Source: Tubulanus polymorphus (lineage: Eukaryota > Nemertea > Palaeonemertea > Tubulaniformes > Tubulanidae). Taken from it: 64,000 nucleotides of DNA. The position numbers and the translations under genes are program-made. Location of the stretch: the NCBI RefSeq assembly GCF_964204645.1, contig NC_134033.1:11181155-11245154 (forward strand), in the 5' to 3' direction. A model generated the notes under the pieces. It had not been told where the DNA came from and did not search any database. It worked only from the letters and a program-made list of their open reading frames with translations. Shown here piece by piece: positions 22,882 to 35,325 of this stretch; the stretch's first letter is position 1, and each line of letters opens with the position of its first letter.

Positions 22882-23155
22882 ATGTTTACCAAAACCCTGT
22901 TCATCGCGTTGGCCTTGTTTATGGTCGTTGGAGCTATCGCGGCAACTGAAGGTATTGAATTTGGTTTTTAACAACCCGTGAATTTTATTCTAATTTACAA
23001 GTCTAATCAAAGTGGCGTTTAATCTATTTACAGAAATTCAGATTGAAGAGCGAGGTATATCGTGCACTTGCAGAGGGAGAGCAGGTACATATTGGTTCTG
23101 GAGTTTTAACCAAAGTTGTTGTCGTTCTTTTATGGGAAAATGTTGTCCTAATTAA
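22882..23155 (+). CDS. Secreted six-cysteine defensin-like peptide, copy 1
   Basis: Two coding exons (22882-22951 and 23034-23155, phase-1 intron) encode 63 residues. Residues 1-20 form a clear signal peptide (MFTKTLFIALALFMVVG). A short acidic stretch then leads to a mature part with six cysteines spaced C-x-C-x15-CC-x6-CC, including GTYWFW. An intron acceptor (TTCAATTTCAG) immediately precedes the ATG, so a 5' UTR exon is likely. AATAAA lies at 23209-23214. The C-x-C ... CC frame with an aromatic GTYWFW core recalls beta-defensin-fold peptides, including those of the cnidarian toxin/defensin group; this is resemblance only. Probable role is host defence or venom-like secretion. Unlike copy 3, the residues before the mature part read EER, not a KR dibasic. 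Confidence 0.75.
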
Positions 23156-23342
23156 GATTATCGTGTCTGATATTTCACTAAGTCTTCAAGGAATTGAAAA
23201 TCTAGTCGAATAAAACGGCAACAATGTAATGTACGACCTATTTTCTAGTGTTTAGTTTATTCTCTGTTTTAGCTCCAACAGGCTATGTTAATTTTCAAGT
23301 TTTATTTGGGAAGTTATCGACGCGTGTTTTGATGGATTGCCT

Positions 23343-24943
23343 TTAACTCATTAGTTGCAGTTCATTCGTATTGATAGTTTGACTGATCGCGTTGTTTTCA
23401 GGTCGATCGACATCGCTGATAGTTTGGGGCATCGGTACATCTCTAGTTTCCGGTAAGGGTAACACGAGTAATGCGGTAACCAGTCCAATACACCCGATAA
23501 TCACGCCCGGCAACCAATATATAAATTGAGCCTGAAACAAATCAATCTTTACCTGGAATTTTGTATTTACAAGTTACTACAGGATTGAAAATGTAAAAGG
23601 TTTTCAAAGACCTACCAAATAAGCGGCGAATGGTGCTGTCATAGAGCCTATTCGGGCAAATGCTGAAGCAATACCCACGGCGCGGTTTCTGTGAAATATA
23701 CATTTGATTAATAACTAGAACATTTTGGATTTTCTCTCTAAGTTTTTTAGTGTAAAATCTCACCTGAAGTTAGTGGGGTAAAGTTCACTGGTATGGATAT
23801 AGATAGTACCATAAGCTGCCGTGCAGCAGAATTTCCCAATGGTATTAAACGTCATTATTAACGGAACCAGATTCGTCTCTCCTAGAAAACACAAGATGTA
23901 ACGAGATAGAAATTTCAGCGTCGTAAAAACCGTTACAAATAGATGTTTTTCATATATTGATCACTACTATGCATTATGTTAAGGTTATTGTGTGTCGATG
24001 AGCACTACGTCATCAATATTTGCGTTTCAAAATAAAAAACTGGCAAATAAAGTTTCAAGTTTGTCTACACACGTACCGATCATTTCAGGACAGAACGTCG
24101 CAGCTATCAACACTAAACCGGTTATAGCATTTAGTCCTACTAGAGAAATCCGTCTTCCAATACTGAAATATACGCTGATCACAGTATTTATATAATTTAA
24201 TCGCGAGTCTTTATGCTGCTATCTGCCGATTCAAACTTACTACTGGAGAGAAAAGTGCATAACAAGATAACTTGGCAGTTCAATAGCTGCGCCCAGGAAA
24301 TAATTCGCAAATCGACCTCCAGCCATTACTGTCGTACTCAATGTCAACCCGTAATAAATGAGACTCGTACAACACCTAGTAACAAGAAACATCTTGAAAT
24401 CCAAACTAAATCAGCCACCAGACTAACTAATACGTGTAATACTTACCAGATAATAGCTTCTAGTATCGTGTATAGACGCAGTTTAGGATGTTTGAATATT
24501 TCTAGAATTCCAATCGTTTCATTATCAGAATCTTCACTACCCTTAGTGCAGCCTAGCATATTTGTAAACACCAGTTTTACTCTGTCGACAACTGATCTTT
24601 CATCTGAAATCAACAGATTCGATCTTTGAATATAGAAAGAACTGTAACGGAAGAGTTCTATGGAATAAATGATTCATTTTCATGAGTATTATGATCTATC
24701 GTCTGAAATTAACAGATTCGATCTTCTTTGAATATAGAAGATTTAAGTATTTTCATTAGTAAATGGATATGGAGTTACTTCGTACATGTGCTTCATTTAG
24801 CGGTTTCTGTGGTTTTTCTTATAGCAAAAATGGCGCTCGGAGAAAGTGAACGTTTGTTAAATTTCGCTGCTTTTCTCAAAATTATGATCGCCTCTTCGGT
24901 TCTGGAATTAGCGACAAGCCAGGCCACAGATTCATCGTACAAC
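23343..24943 (-). pseudogene. 5'-truncated SLC22 copy (exons 5-11), unit 1
   Basis: Seven exons corresponding to exons 5-11 of the complete SLC22 genes are present with intact splice sites (exon 5 starts at 24943, the last exon is 23343-23531). The frames look open, but exons 1-4, including the start codon, the glycosylated loop and the first transmembrane segments, are missing: the duplicated unit ends at 25488 and continues into LRAT-flank sequence. It could be transcribed only from a new promoter. Call: duplicated gene fragment. Confidence 0.88.
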
Positions 24944-25487
24944 CTAATTTACAAAAGTACATTATCAACATTTCAGAACGAATTAAGATCATCGGGATGT
25001 TAATCTTACGGAATTATTGTTTACCACTCCGGTGGATACGAAACCAGAATAAGGTTTATTCGTTCATTTGGCGTGTTGTAAATAGTAGAATGTTATTAAA
25101 GGCGCTCTCCAAAAACTGAAATACTCTTGAGGTCTTACTGTATATTGGGAGAGAGTTCAACGGAGGGAGTGGGGTAGAGAATTCAACAGTATGGGTGCAA
25201 ATGTTTCAAATACACGTCGGCCTAATCATTTCAGATCAGTGACGAATTGTCCAATGAAGGCCCAGCGACCAGAGTCAGTGTTGGCCTGGCGTTGATATCA
25301 CCATCGGGAATAGTTAGTTACCTAATCGTTAGTGGTAAGCTTTTTATAATCGGATGGGCTTATATATATGTGGTTTGTGAAAATATCCGATCGTGAAACT
25401 AAACCACAGACAAGTTACTGACTGCATCGGGAATAGAATACCATCAATATGATTTCGTGCAGGCCGTCTTATTCTAACCGTCAGGTG

Positions 25488-26007
25488 CAATCCATTAGTT
25501 CTTAAGGATATTTCAAATCCGAACGTACACACGATCAAGGCTGATGTAAAACGATGATTTTTATTATAATTTCATGACGGTTTAATGTTTAAGATAGATT
25601 GCAAGAAAAAAACCTTTAGCTTGTCTTAAAAGATGAAAACATTATAAAATATACACATGTATAGGGCCTACATACATACATTAAACAGTAAACCTCGTCT
25701 AACTGGGGCGAACACTGTGCTAAATCGATTTGAAGTCAGCGAAGTCCGAGTTTAAGATAGGAAAGTACTACCTAGATATCAGAAAAATGATCTCGTTTTT
25801 GTCCGAGTTAGTTTAGAGTCAGAGTTCACCGTGTCCGAAAAAGGCGATGTTTACTGTTTATTAAGTATTGTCGAGATATGAAGATCTGGAGACTTCTGGA
25901 GACTTTTGTTGTTTTATATAAACTATAGATAAAATATAAAGTGAATTGTAATATAATTATTTCGCCGATGTATCTAATTGATACGACCACAGTCTTCAAT
26001 AACATCG
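25488..26007. repeat. Direct copy of LRAT 3' flank
   Basis: Repeats 14658-15152 in the same orientation, including the pogo-like MITE (about 25684-25857) and the last ~30 bases of LRAT exon 3. It is fused on the left to duplicated unit 1 (shared CAATCCATTAG) and on the right to an inverted LRAT copy, so two rearrangement joints bound it. Confidence 0.85.
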
Positions 26008-27107
26008 GGGACACGACGATCTTGAAAAGAGACACGAAAGCCCCACCGATGCGTTTAATTCGACAGGCCGGAAATAACTATAACATGAAGTCTGATTGGT
26101 CCAGTATAAAGAGGCTGGTCGATAGCGGTATGTGCCCTGGAGATCGAATCGAAATAAACAGAGGAAGGTACAGCCATTGGGGCATCTACTGTGGCCATTG
26201 TAACATGGACAGTGATTTACATTTTCTCGTGCACTCGTGCACTAAGCGTGCCGTTAGACAAACCGAAATCTCGAGCTCTGAGTCAATTCAAAAAGGGAGT
26301 AATACGTATCGATGATATGAAAACGGAAAGATTTCAGTTGTAAATCAGACTCCCCTTACTCGGTACCCGGTAAAATCTTACGGACATTTATTTCGAAAAA
26401 AGTGTCCTGATTTTTCACTTGGTATATCCGGCCAATCGGGTGTAAACCCAAAACTGCCGAGTAAGGTTGAGTTTATAGTGTATAATTTAGAATTGCTATT
26501 TAGCGGTCCATTTTGTTTTCAGATTGCGGGAGTTTCTTTAGCTCGAATCAACAATGAAATTGACATCACACACGAGCCGTACCTTCCTGATAAAACCGTC
26601 GCGCGAGCTATTGACCAGATCGGGAAAAATGAGTACAACCTTATACTAAGAAATTGTGAATGCTTTACGAATTGGTGTCGATATGGAATTGAATTCAGCC
26701 ATCAGGTATTCAAGAAGATTAAACATGAAAACATATAGACATTTTAAAAAATCCTATAAAATTAGACCGAATAGAGGATCAGAAAGTCATTTGACAAATA
26801 TCACTTTATTTCCATCAAAGTTATGGGGGGTTTACACCTGGCCGGTGGCCGTAGGGATTGGATCGGGGATGTCAGCAACAAGACAATCCCAGATCGCGAT
26901 CCTCTCACCCGATCGACGTGGTTTCGCAGTCCGGTTCACTTAATTCGTGTAATTAATTCGTAATTTCAATCCTTCTTTGAATATCCTATTATACTGTAGT
27001 TCAGTCACTTAATCGTACTAAAATTCGTGCCGGTCCTAAGTGATTCGAATTATGCGTACTTGACTGTATTTACTTTGACATTTTCAATTTTGTAGACATA
27101 TCCAGTC
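26008..27107 (+). pseudogene. Inverted, broken LRAT-domain copy
   Basis: Reverse-oriented copy of 15395-16483. The 5' end of exon 1 (start codon and Ser-rich region) is missing. Exon 1 carries an extra CGTGCACT-type duplication near 26231-26245 that shifts the frame after the HFLVH motif. Exon 2 (about 26524-26706) is nearly intact and keeps NCECFTNW. Exon 3 is cut after its first few codons (TYPV) at the junction with the inverted SLC22 copy. No functional enzyme can be made. Confidence 0.88.
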
Positions 27108-28608
27108 TCGTCGCTAACTCCAGAACCGAAGAGGCGGTCAGAATTTCGAGAAAAGCAGCGAAATTTAACAAACGTTCACTTTCTCCGGGTGCCATTTTTT
27201 CTATAAGAAAAACCACAGAAACAACTAAACGAAGCACATGTACGAAGTAACTCGATATCCATTTTAATACTCATGAAAATGAATCATTATTCCATAGAAC
27301 TCTTCCGTTACAGTTCTATGTATATTCAAAGAACGAATCTGTTGATTTCAGATGGAAGATCAGTTGTCGACAGAGTAAAACTGGTGTTTACAAATATGCT
27401 AGGCTGCACTAAGGAAGATTCTGATAATGAATCGAATGGAATTTTAGAAATATTCAAACATCCTAAACTGCGTCTATACACGTTACTAGAAGCTATTATC
27501 TGGTGCGTATTACCAAAAAATCATGAAGACTAGTCTTTATGAATTTTTTGGTATTACACATATCAATTAGTCTGGTGGCAGATTTAGTTGTCATTTTAGG
27601 ATCTTTCTTTTTTTCTAGGTGTTGTACGAGTCTCATTTATTACGGGTTGACATTGAGTACGACAGTAATGGCTGGAGGTCGATTTGCGAATTATTTCCTG
27701 GGCGCAGCTATTGAACTGCCAAGTTATCTTGTTATGCACTTTTCTCTCCAGTAGTAAGTTTGAATCGGCAGATAGCAGCATAAAGACTCGCGATTGAATT
27801 ATATCAATACTGTGATCGGTGTATATTTCAGTATTGGAAGACGGATTTCTCTAGTAGGACTAAATGCTATAACCGGTTTAGTGTTGATAGCTGCGACGTT
27901 CTGTCCTGAAATGATCGGTACGTGTGTAGACAAACTTGAAACTTTATTTGCCAGTTTTTTTTAATTTTGAAACGCTAATATTGATGACGTAGTGCACATC
28001 GACTCACACAGAAAACATCTATTTGCAACGGTTTTTACGACGCTAAAATTTCTAGCGTTACATTTTGTATTTCTAGGCGAGACGAATCTGGTTCCGTTAA
28101 TAATGACGTTTAATACCATTGGGAAATTCTGCTGCACGGCAGCTTATGGTACTATCTATATCCATACCAGTGAACTTTACCCCACTTCAGGTGAGATTTT
28201 ACACTAAAAAACTTAGAGAGAAAATCCAAAATGTTCTAGTTATTAATCAAATGTATATTTCACAGAAACCGCGCCGTGGGTATTGCTTCAGCATTTGCCC
28301 GAATAGGCTCTATGACAGCACCATTCGCCGCTTATTTGGTAGGTCTTTGAAAACCTTTTACATTTTCAATCCTGTAGTAACTTGTTTATACAAAATTCCA
28401 GGTAAAGATTCATTTGTTTCAGGCTCAATTTATATATTTGTTGCCGGGCGTGATTATCGGGTGTATTGGACTGGTTACCGCATTACTCGTGTTACCCTTA
28501 CCGGAAACTAGAGATCTACCGATGCCCCAAACTATCAGCGATGTCGATCGACCTGAAAACAACGCGATCAGTCCAACTATCACGAATGAACTGCAACGAT
28601 TGAGTTAA
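27108..28608 (+). pseudogene. Inverted, broken SLC22 copy (exons 5-11)
   Basis: Reverse-oriented copy of the SLC22 fragment of unit 1, beginning within exon 5. Defects: a six-base deletion in exon 6 (CTKEDS in place of CTKGSEDS), a changed donor after exon 6 (GTGCGT for GTAAGT) with extra intron sequence, and a four-base deletion at the end of exon 9 near 28186 that shifts the frame. The last exon is intact and ends at 28608. Exons 1-4 are absent. Confidence 0.88.
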
Positions 28609-28795
28609 AGGCAATCCATCAAAACACGCGTCGATAACTTCTCAAATAAAACTTGAAAATTAATACAGCTTGTTGGAGCTAAAACAGAGAATAAACTAAA
28701 CACTAGAAAATAGGTCGTACATTACATTGTTGCCGTTTTATTCGACTAGATTTTCAATTCCTTGAAGACTTAGTGAAATATCAGACACAATAATC

Positions 28796-29069
28796 TTAAT
28801 TAGGACAACATTTTCCCATAAAAGAACGACAACAACTTTGGTTTTAACTCCAAAACCAATATGTACCTGCTCTCCCTCTGCAAGTGCACGGTATACCTTT
28901 CTTTTCAATCTGAATTTCTGTAAATGGATTAAACGCCACTTTGATTAAACTTGTAAATTAGAATAAAATTCACGGGTTATTAAAAACCAAATTCAATACA
29001 TTCAGATGCCGCGATAGCTCCAACGACCATAAACAAGGCCAACGCGATGAACAGGGTTTTGGTAAACAT
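28796..29069 (-). pseudogene. Inverted copy of the six-cysteine peptide gene, inactivated
   Basis: Same two-exon layout (29000-29069 and 28796-28917). The last base of exon 1 is T where the other copies have G, so the codon split by the intron becomes TAA after splicing. A second stop (TAA at 28844-28846) lies in exon 2 just after the GTYWFWS core, removing four of the six cysteines. Both changes point to loss of function after inversion. Confidence 0.85.
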
Positions 29070-29216
29070 TCTGAAATTGAATCAGAAATGTCCATAATTT
29101 CTCCGCTGAGTTACTACTACGAAAATGAAATAATTTGTATAATTTTTTATTCAATCCTTTAAGTTATTAGAATTTGATCCTGATTTTGAATTTGATTAAT
29201 CGTGATCACAATTCAT

Positions 29217-29815
29217 GTTAGTAATAGGGTATATGTCTTTCTATACCAGAGGTCGAGAGGTCGCGCTCATAAAAATGAAAATAGATTCTCATACGCTCGA
29301 ATTAATCTTTATTTTTACTCACTCGCCCCTTCAACCTCTGATATGAAAAGACATATACCCTATTACTCTAATAATTTCATATATATGAACATTATATAAA
29401 TGAATATCATATATATGAAAATCAATTTTAATATGTAAAATAAATGGTAGAATTAAAAGAATATAAAAAGTAACGAGTAATTAGCAATTTGATGAAAATA
29501 AAAATTTTGATTAAAAAAAATTACTAATAAATGAAAGAACAGATACTACATTTCAAAGATATTGATTTACATGAATTAGAAAAATATTTTACAATTAAAC
29601 ATTTTATTCCTATTAAAGATTTGATTAAAACTGCACGTTTTCGTTTTCAAGTGAATAATATTACTGAATTAAAGTTTAAAAATCATTATCTAATGATAGA
29701 GTTATCGAATGAAAAAGATAACATCTTATTCAATACAATAATTCCAAAATTCACAACATTTGATGAAATAGATAAACATTTGATAATTACAGATGAAATA
29801 CAATCACTAAAATAA
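29217..29815 (+). mobile_element. TIR element, truncated inverted copy
   Basis: Starts with the palindromic small element (AGTAATAGGGTATATGTC ... ATATACCCTATTACT, 29217-29367). The ORF then begins at 29531 and runs in frame to 29815, where the inverted duplication ends. Only the first ~90 codons remain. The distal terminus and its AACATG flank are absent. Confidence 0.8.
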
Positions 29816-30159
29816 TAATAATCACGCGAATTTCAATAGGGTTTTCTGTGAAGAAACAGAAAACCCTAATGATTTCTATAGGAATCGACAAATGACAAAT
29901 ACAGTTTATGATGGGAGAATTATATTGTAACATAAATGTTAAACATTTATGTACAAAGAGGGTATGAAACATTTGTTATGTATCAATACCGCAGGGAATC
30001 AGTTTTACAAAGTTGTGTCACAAAGTTAAAACTCATTGAAAATGAACTACTTAAAATTTACATCTAACTCTCAACTACTCAGTCACTGGATTCAAGACAC
30101 GCAGTTCCACAATTAAGATTTGACTCTGAGATATCGCATTTTTGGAAAATGAAACGATC
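29816..30159. other. Unique spacer between inverted block and unit 2
   Basis: Not found elsewhere in the window. It holds two small hairpins (AGGGTTTTCTGTG...CAGAAAACCCT at about 29838-29867; AACATAAATGTT...AACATTTATGTA) and a degenerate CAGTTTTACAAAG...ACTCAGTCACTGG palindrome related to the local MITEs. No gene. Confidence 0.6.
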
Positions 30160-31384
30160 CTCCAGTAAGAGGGATTTCTCAGAAACGCGACCTCCTTTTA
30201 AACATTCCTGGATCCACCCCTGAACTGCGGCAATTTATCGATTGAACAGCGGTCAGAACATTTGAGTGCGGTAGGTCAAGGATGTTTTAAGCGGTAGGTC
30301 AAGTGTTTTAAGCCGGTCGTAGATCGAAGCGACGCGATCCGCGATTCTGGTTGTCACGTGGTAACTAAAATAGCACCAAACCATGGAAAGATAGAACGGT
30401 TCGAATCCTGGCTATTACAAGGCAAAAGTGCCGGGGCTTCTTACACGCTCGTTGATTTCTTCTGTGTTTTCTATCCCCACCAACCGATTCCATTCCATTG
30501 ATAGGCTATTTAGTAATAGTCTTGAATGGGCGAAGCTATGAATGCAAAAGGAGGAGATTTAATCCTTAAAAAAATTATGTCAAAACGCATCTCATTACAT
30601 TGTGAGTGTTGGTTCAAATCGCGTCAAATCCGAGTCGCAAGAGCGCCTACGTAGGTCGGATGCGACTGTCGCGTCGCGTCGCAGAATGTAGAACGTGTAC
30701 ACATTTTCTAATCATAGTGATGAAACTAACAACAACTCAAATCTTTATCGATCGCTGTTTTGGCGTCTGCCGGTACTGAGGTAAATTGCACAAATCTTTT
30801 ATGAATTCATATTTTACTGTGCATAGTGCTAGGTAGGACTATAAACTACAGATCCAAAAAAGGTTCGTCTTGGCTTCTGTCAACGTCTGATGGAAAGGAA
30901 TTGATTTATTGTATTGAGATTGGCTTGACATCGACGAATTGTAACTGGAAGTTGTCATTTCGGATACCATTACCATACTTTTTCACCCCATGTACTAAGC
31001 ACACTGGGCCCAGTTTCACAAACAAGTTTAACTCAAATTTTAGGTGTAATTGCCATTGGTTACTTCATGTTTTCAATGAGGACAACAATTCAAACTTAAC
31101 TGTTTTACGCTAAAACTTTTTCGTGAAACTGCTCCCTGGGCATCAATTTTAGTTTAGTTTAATGGTAACAGGTTGCTCGCGACGAAAACCGAGATTAGTT
31201 AAAAACGTAGTCGCATGAATCCGAGTCAGCGCGATTTTCAAGCGATTTATCAGTCGCTAAAAAAGCCTGTCTGCATCGAGACTTAACGCGACACGTGTTT
31301 CACCGTGTTTTATTTTTACCTGTACATGATACATCTGATTTTTACAGCGTCTGGCGCCTATAGTCATTGTCTGTCTCCTGTTTT

Positions 31385-31755
31385 TACGGAAGCCCCTAGG
31401 TGACATACGAGAAAGTTTTTTTCACAATTTCGACTTATTAAGTCGAATTTCAACATAATAAGTCGAATTTCGACTTAATAAGTCGAATTTCGACATAATA
31501 AGTCGAATTTCGTGTTAATTAAGTCGAATTTCGAGTTAATTAAGTCGAATTTCGAGTTTTATTTTCATGTCGAATTTCGACTTATTAAGTCGAAATTCGA
31601 CTTGATTAACACGAAATTCGACTTATTAAGTCGAAATTCGACTTAATTAACACGAAATTCGACTTAATATGTCGAAATTCGACTTATTAAGTCGAAATTC
31701 GACTAGTCGAAATTATGAAAAAAATTATCTCATATGTCACCTAGGGGCTTCCGTA
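31385..31755. mobile_element. Foldback element inserted in unit 2 only
   Basis: Inverted ends ACGGAAGCCCCTAGGTGACA and TGTCACCTAGGGGCTTCCGT surround a core of repeated TTAAGTCGAATTTCGACTTA-type units, which are themselves nearly self-complementary. The flanks TGTTTTT at 31379-31385 and 31756-31762 look like a 7-bp target duplication; unit 1 has the empty site at about 19256. No coding capacity. Confidence 0.88.
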
Positions 31756-34224
31756 TGTTTTTGACGCCGAAAAACCCGTTGCAATGATGTTTTCTTTTGA
31801 TGCCTATTACTTCTTCTTCTATGACATAACCAACGCCGCTGTATAACAACTAGGCATATTCCTAGTTGTTAGAGCTGCGTCACGATGTGACGTACGTACA
31901 AGAAGGGACCTCCAATTATCGCGGTCTACAGTAAGTTCCTCCAGGATAGTTAGCGTTTCGCTTGGCGTCAACTTAAGATCAAGTTCTATGTCCCCAAGGG
32001 CTAGGTCTTAACGAATTATCGACAACCAGAATACCTAGTACCGTACATGAATGCATTATATCAGGGAGGTGTGAGTCGATGTGCACTACGTCGTCAATAT
32101 TGGTGTTTTCAAAATAACAATTACAATTGTGAATTTTGGCATTTATTTTTTAACTAAATATATTCCAAAAATCATATTTCATTTTTTGACGCCTTATAAA
32201 ACGTTACCATTATGAAACCTAAACAATGTTAACCATTCAGCGTCATTTTACAAACGACAACCGTAGATCGATGTGCAAAACGTCACAGGTTTATGTGTAC
32301 ACATACAAGCTCTTTGGCAAAATATTATTGATAAAGATATAGAATGGCTCCCTGTGATTATATAATGACCTCTATTTGAACGTCGAAATGTTATATTGCG
32401 TTGAATATTTTGAGAACACGTATTGTTATAGTAAAGGAAGTATGGTTATATCAGGAGCGGCAGGCATAAATAGAAATGATAAGTAAATCGGATTATTCGG
32501 TTAAATGGCGGATGTAAACACGATTTGGAAGTCTGATATAAAAGTCAGACCCTGACATGGGGATGCTAGTGGAATGGCGAAGCTATCTATGATCTGTGTA
32601 GGGCCGGTGTGAATTTCATCGGCGGCTGCTACAAGCGGTCTATATAAAAACGTGTAAACATATAATTTCAATATTCAAATGTTCTAGAAAATATGTTCGA
32701 TATTAGGGGTATGCAGGTTTCATGAGATTAGCAATTTATAATAGCATAGCTGTCATATACGGCTCCGCGTCCGCTGATGGCATGTGTATAAGGATATCAA
32801 TTCAATTCAATACTTTATTGATCCTTATTACATTGAAATTCCGGGATAATATTCCCAAATTCAATAAAGTTACAAATTTCAAAATAAGAAAATACAAAAT
32901 ACAAGTCACACGGGTAATTCATACAGAATAACATGAATAAGTTATTTAAATGACAATGTCTACTTCCACCCAGACTCGAGTCTAGGATATCGAGTGACAG
33001 CCAAACCGGGCCCCGGGACCAGGCCGGCTGGCTACACGATATGCTCAAAGTCATGATGAAGCAGACACCAGAAGAGCTCTTTCTTCAACCATGGAGGCAA
33101 TGACGTTGCAGACCAGCTTAGAGGCAAAAGTGAATCGAAGTCGGTCACAAGTTGACAATTTTTTTAAATTAGACCAGTCGAAGACTGTATCATCTACCCA
33201 ATCGCCAAATCTCATAATTCCCCAAATTTCTTAAAACTTCGATTTCAATTTTGCAATTCCACATTAGCTTATCCCTGAAATTCTACATTTTTTCGCAGGC
33301 GTCAAATAATTTATTAAAGTTAATTTTCTTGTTGATAAATTTTGATGATTAATTTTGTGAGGATGTGTGTGCTACGTCATCAATATATCGGGGTTAGACT
33401 GGTTACCGTTTTATTCAATTCAATTATTGACATATTCAAATCTAAAATGACTTAAATGATCCTTGATATGTATCTGATTACCACCACCTTTTTGTCGACA
33501 GTATTAAGCAATATGTGTGTAGGCATCAAAACAAGTTAGTTTTCTTCGTCTTGTCGCCATATCAGATTTTGTTCAGGATATTCAGCGTTTCTGTTGTTTA
33601 TGCGTCCACCAAAACCAGTGGGAAAGGGTTCGAACCTTAAAGATTTCCGCGTCTCCTCTGTATTCAGCATCCTGAAATTGACTTGAAATCCAATGTGTCC
33701 AAAACGTTGTTGCCAATGTTTGTCCTTATTGTTTTTTACCTCAACGAGACGACCGTAAAAATCATTTATTCGTGATAGTCAGATAAACACTAGAGTCATA
33801 AAATGAAAATATGTTCATATTTCAAATGAGGCACGAAAAAATTACTTGATAAATATTCAATTTTGAAAGCCGCTTACGAAATACTGCAGTAGAATGCATA
33901 AAACCGGTCGATTTATTTTGGTAGGGAATTGTTCTGAAGCTAAAAAAACAGGTAAGACCATAAGCTACCGGTAACAAGGTAAAAAAACTCATCGTCGATC
34001 AAGCAGTGTCATGATACGAGGTAAAGAATGGGGTAAAAAGTAGAAACTACCAATTTTAAGATTTTTCCGAGATGTATAAAATGCTGACCACTGCGCGTAC
34101 AATCGACTAGAGAACGATGAAATGTGGGAGGCTTCGACCATGCGGAGAAGAATTGGTCCGGGCGGGTCAAACTGGTTCGGACCTGGTCCTGGTCCGAGTT
34201 TGATTGCCGATACGAGACACACTG

Positions 34225-34857
34225 TCACACGTAAATCACTGCGATCGGTTTGGCCGAAAATGTGTCCCGTCCCCGTGCCAAACAGGCACGCCGGAACTTA
34301 TTTAGCACCAGTGGCAACGAACAACATGAGTAATAGGGTATATGTCTTTTCATACCAGAGGATGAATCATGTGATTTATTGCTTCGAGTATAATTTTTTC
34401 CACAATTACATAACTCTTTTTCATTAGGTTCATATTTCTTTTTAGGTGTAACAATTTTATTGTCTAAGTTACATTGAATTCCCACATCTTTAAATGATTT
34501 TTCATTTACATAACATTCTCTGAAAGGGCAATAACGTAAGTGTATAAATAATGATTTATCTGAATTTTCATTATTTAAAAGTGATTGTTTTTCATCAGTA
34601 ATTATAAAATGTTTATCTATTTCATCAAATGTTGTGAATTTTGGAATTATTGTATTGAATAAGATGTTATCTTTTTCATTCGATAACTCTATCATTAGAT
34701 AATGATTATTAAACTTTAATTCAGTAATATTATTTATTTGAAAACGAAAACGTGCAGTTTTAATCAAATCTTTAATAGGAATAAAATGTTTAATCGTAAA
34801 ATATTTTTCTAATTCATGTAAATCAATATCTTTGAAATGTAGTATCTGTTCATTCAT
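34225..34857 (-). CDS. AT-rich ORF of TIR element, 210 codons
   Basis: Longest surviving copy of the element gene. It begins MNEQILHFKDIDLHELEKY and continues with hydrophobic/charged sequence, a segment FIHLRYCPFRECYV, and near the end CNCGKNYTRSNKSH, weakly reminiscent of a half zinc finger. It lacks 15 codons that copy 1 retains (an in-frame 45-base deletion). One extra A in a poly-A run changes the C-terminal frame relative to copy 1, and the frame reads out through the element's end at 34329 into flanking DNA. No DDE triad or known transposase motif recognised. Probably a transposon-encoded protein, likely already decayed. Confidence 0.5.
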   Translation of the reverse strand: MNEQILHFKDIDLHELEKYFTIKHFIPIKDLIKTARFRFQINNITELKFNNHYLMIELSNEKDNILFNTIIPKFTTFDEIDKHFIITDEKQSLLNNENSDKSLFIHLRYCPFRECYVNEKSFKDVGIQCNLDNKIVTPKKKYEPNEKELCNCGKNYTRSNKSHDSSSGMKRHIPYYSCCSLPLVLNKFRRACLARGRDTFSAKPIAVIYV

Positions 34858-35175
34858 TTATTAGTAATTTTTTTTATCAAAATTTATATTTTCATCAAAT
34901 CGTTAATTACTAGTTACTTTTTATATCCTTTTAATTCTACCATTTATTTTACATATGTTTTTATTAAAATTGATTTTCATATATATGATATTCATTTATA
35001 TAATGTTCATATATATGAAATTATTAGAGAAATAGGGTATATGTCTTTTCATATCATAGGTTGAAGGGGCGAGTGAGTAAAAATAGAGATAAATTCGAGC
35101 GTGTGAGAATCTATTTTCATTTTTATGAGCGCGACCTCCCGACCTCTGGTATAGAAAGACATATACCCTATTACT
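34329..35175. mobile_element. TIR element with AT-rich ORF, copy in unit 2
   Basis: Same termini (AGTAATAGGGTATATGTC / ATATACCCTATTACT) and same AACATG flanks (34323-34328 and 35176-35181) as the unit-1 copy. The inner terminus at about 35030 is slightly changed (GAAATAGGG). The element lies about 150 bp upstream of the peptide gene's first coding exon in both units. Confidence 0.75.
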
Positions 35176-35325
35176 AACATGAATTGTGATCACGATTAAT
35201 CAAATTCAAAATCAGGATCAAATTCTAATAACTTAAATGATTGAATAAAAAATTATACAAACTATTTCATTGTCGTAGTAGTAACTCAGCGGAGAAATTA
35301 TGGACATTTCTGATTCAATTTCAGA

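Larger units (their letters stand above)
18042..25488. repeat. Large direct duplication, unit 1
   Basis: Nearly base-for-base the same as 30160-37906. The left boundary is near CTCCAGTTAGAGGGATTTC and the right boundary near CTAACCGTCAGGTGC. It contains a MITE (18888-19022), a LINE-tail-like piece, a TIR element (21831-22731), a cysteine-rich peptide gene and a 5'-truncated SLC22 copy. It lacks the 371-bp foldback insertion present in unit 2. After the right boundary it runs directly into a copy of the LRAT 3' flank. Confidence 0.93.

Noticed and set aside
24213-25003. Plus-strand frames over the SLC22 copies (also 36657-37447)
   Set aside because: Antisense shadows of SLC22 exons 5-8, preserved by recent duplication.
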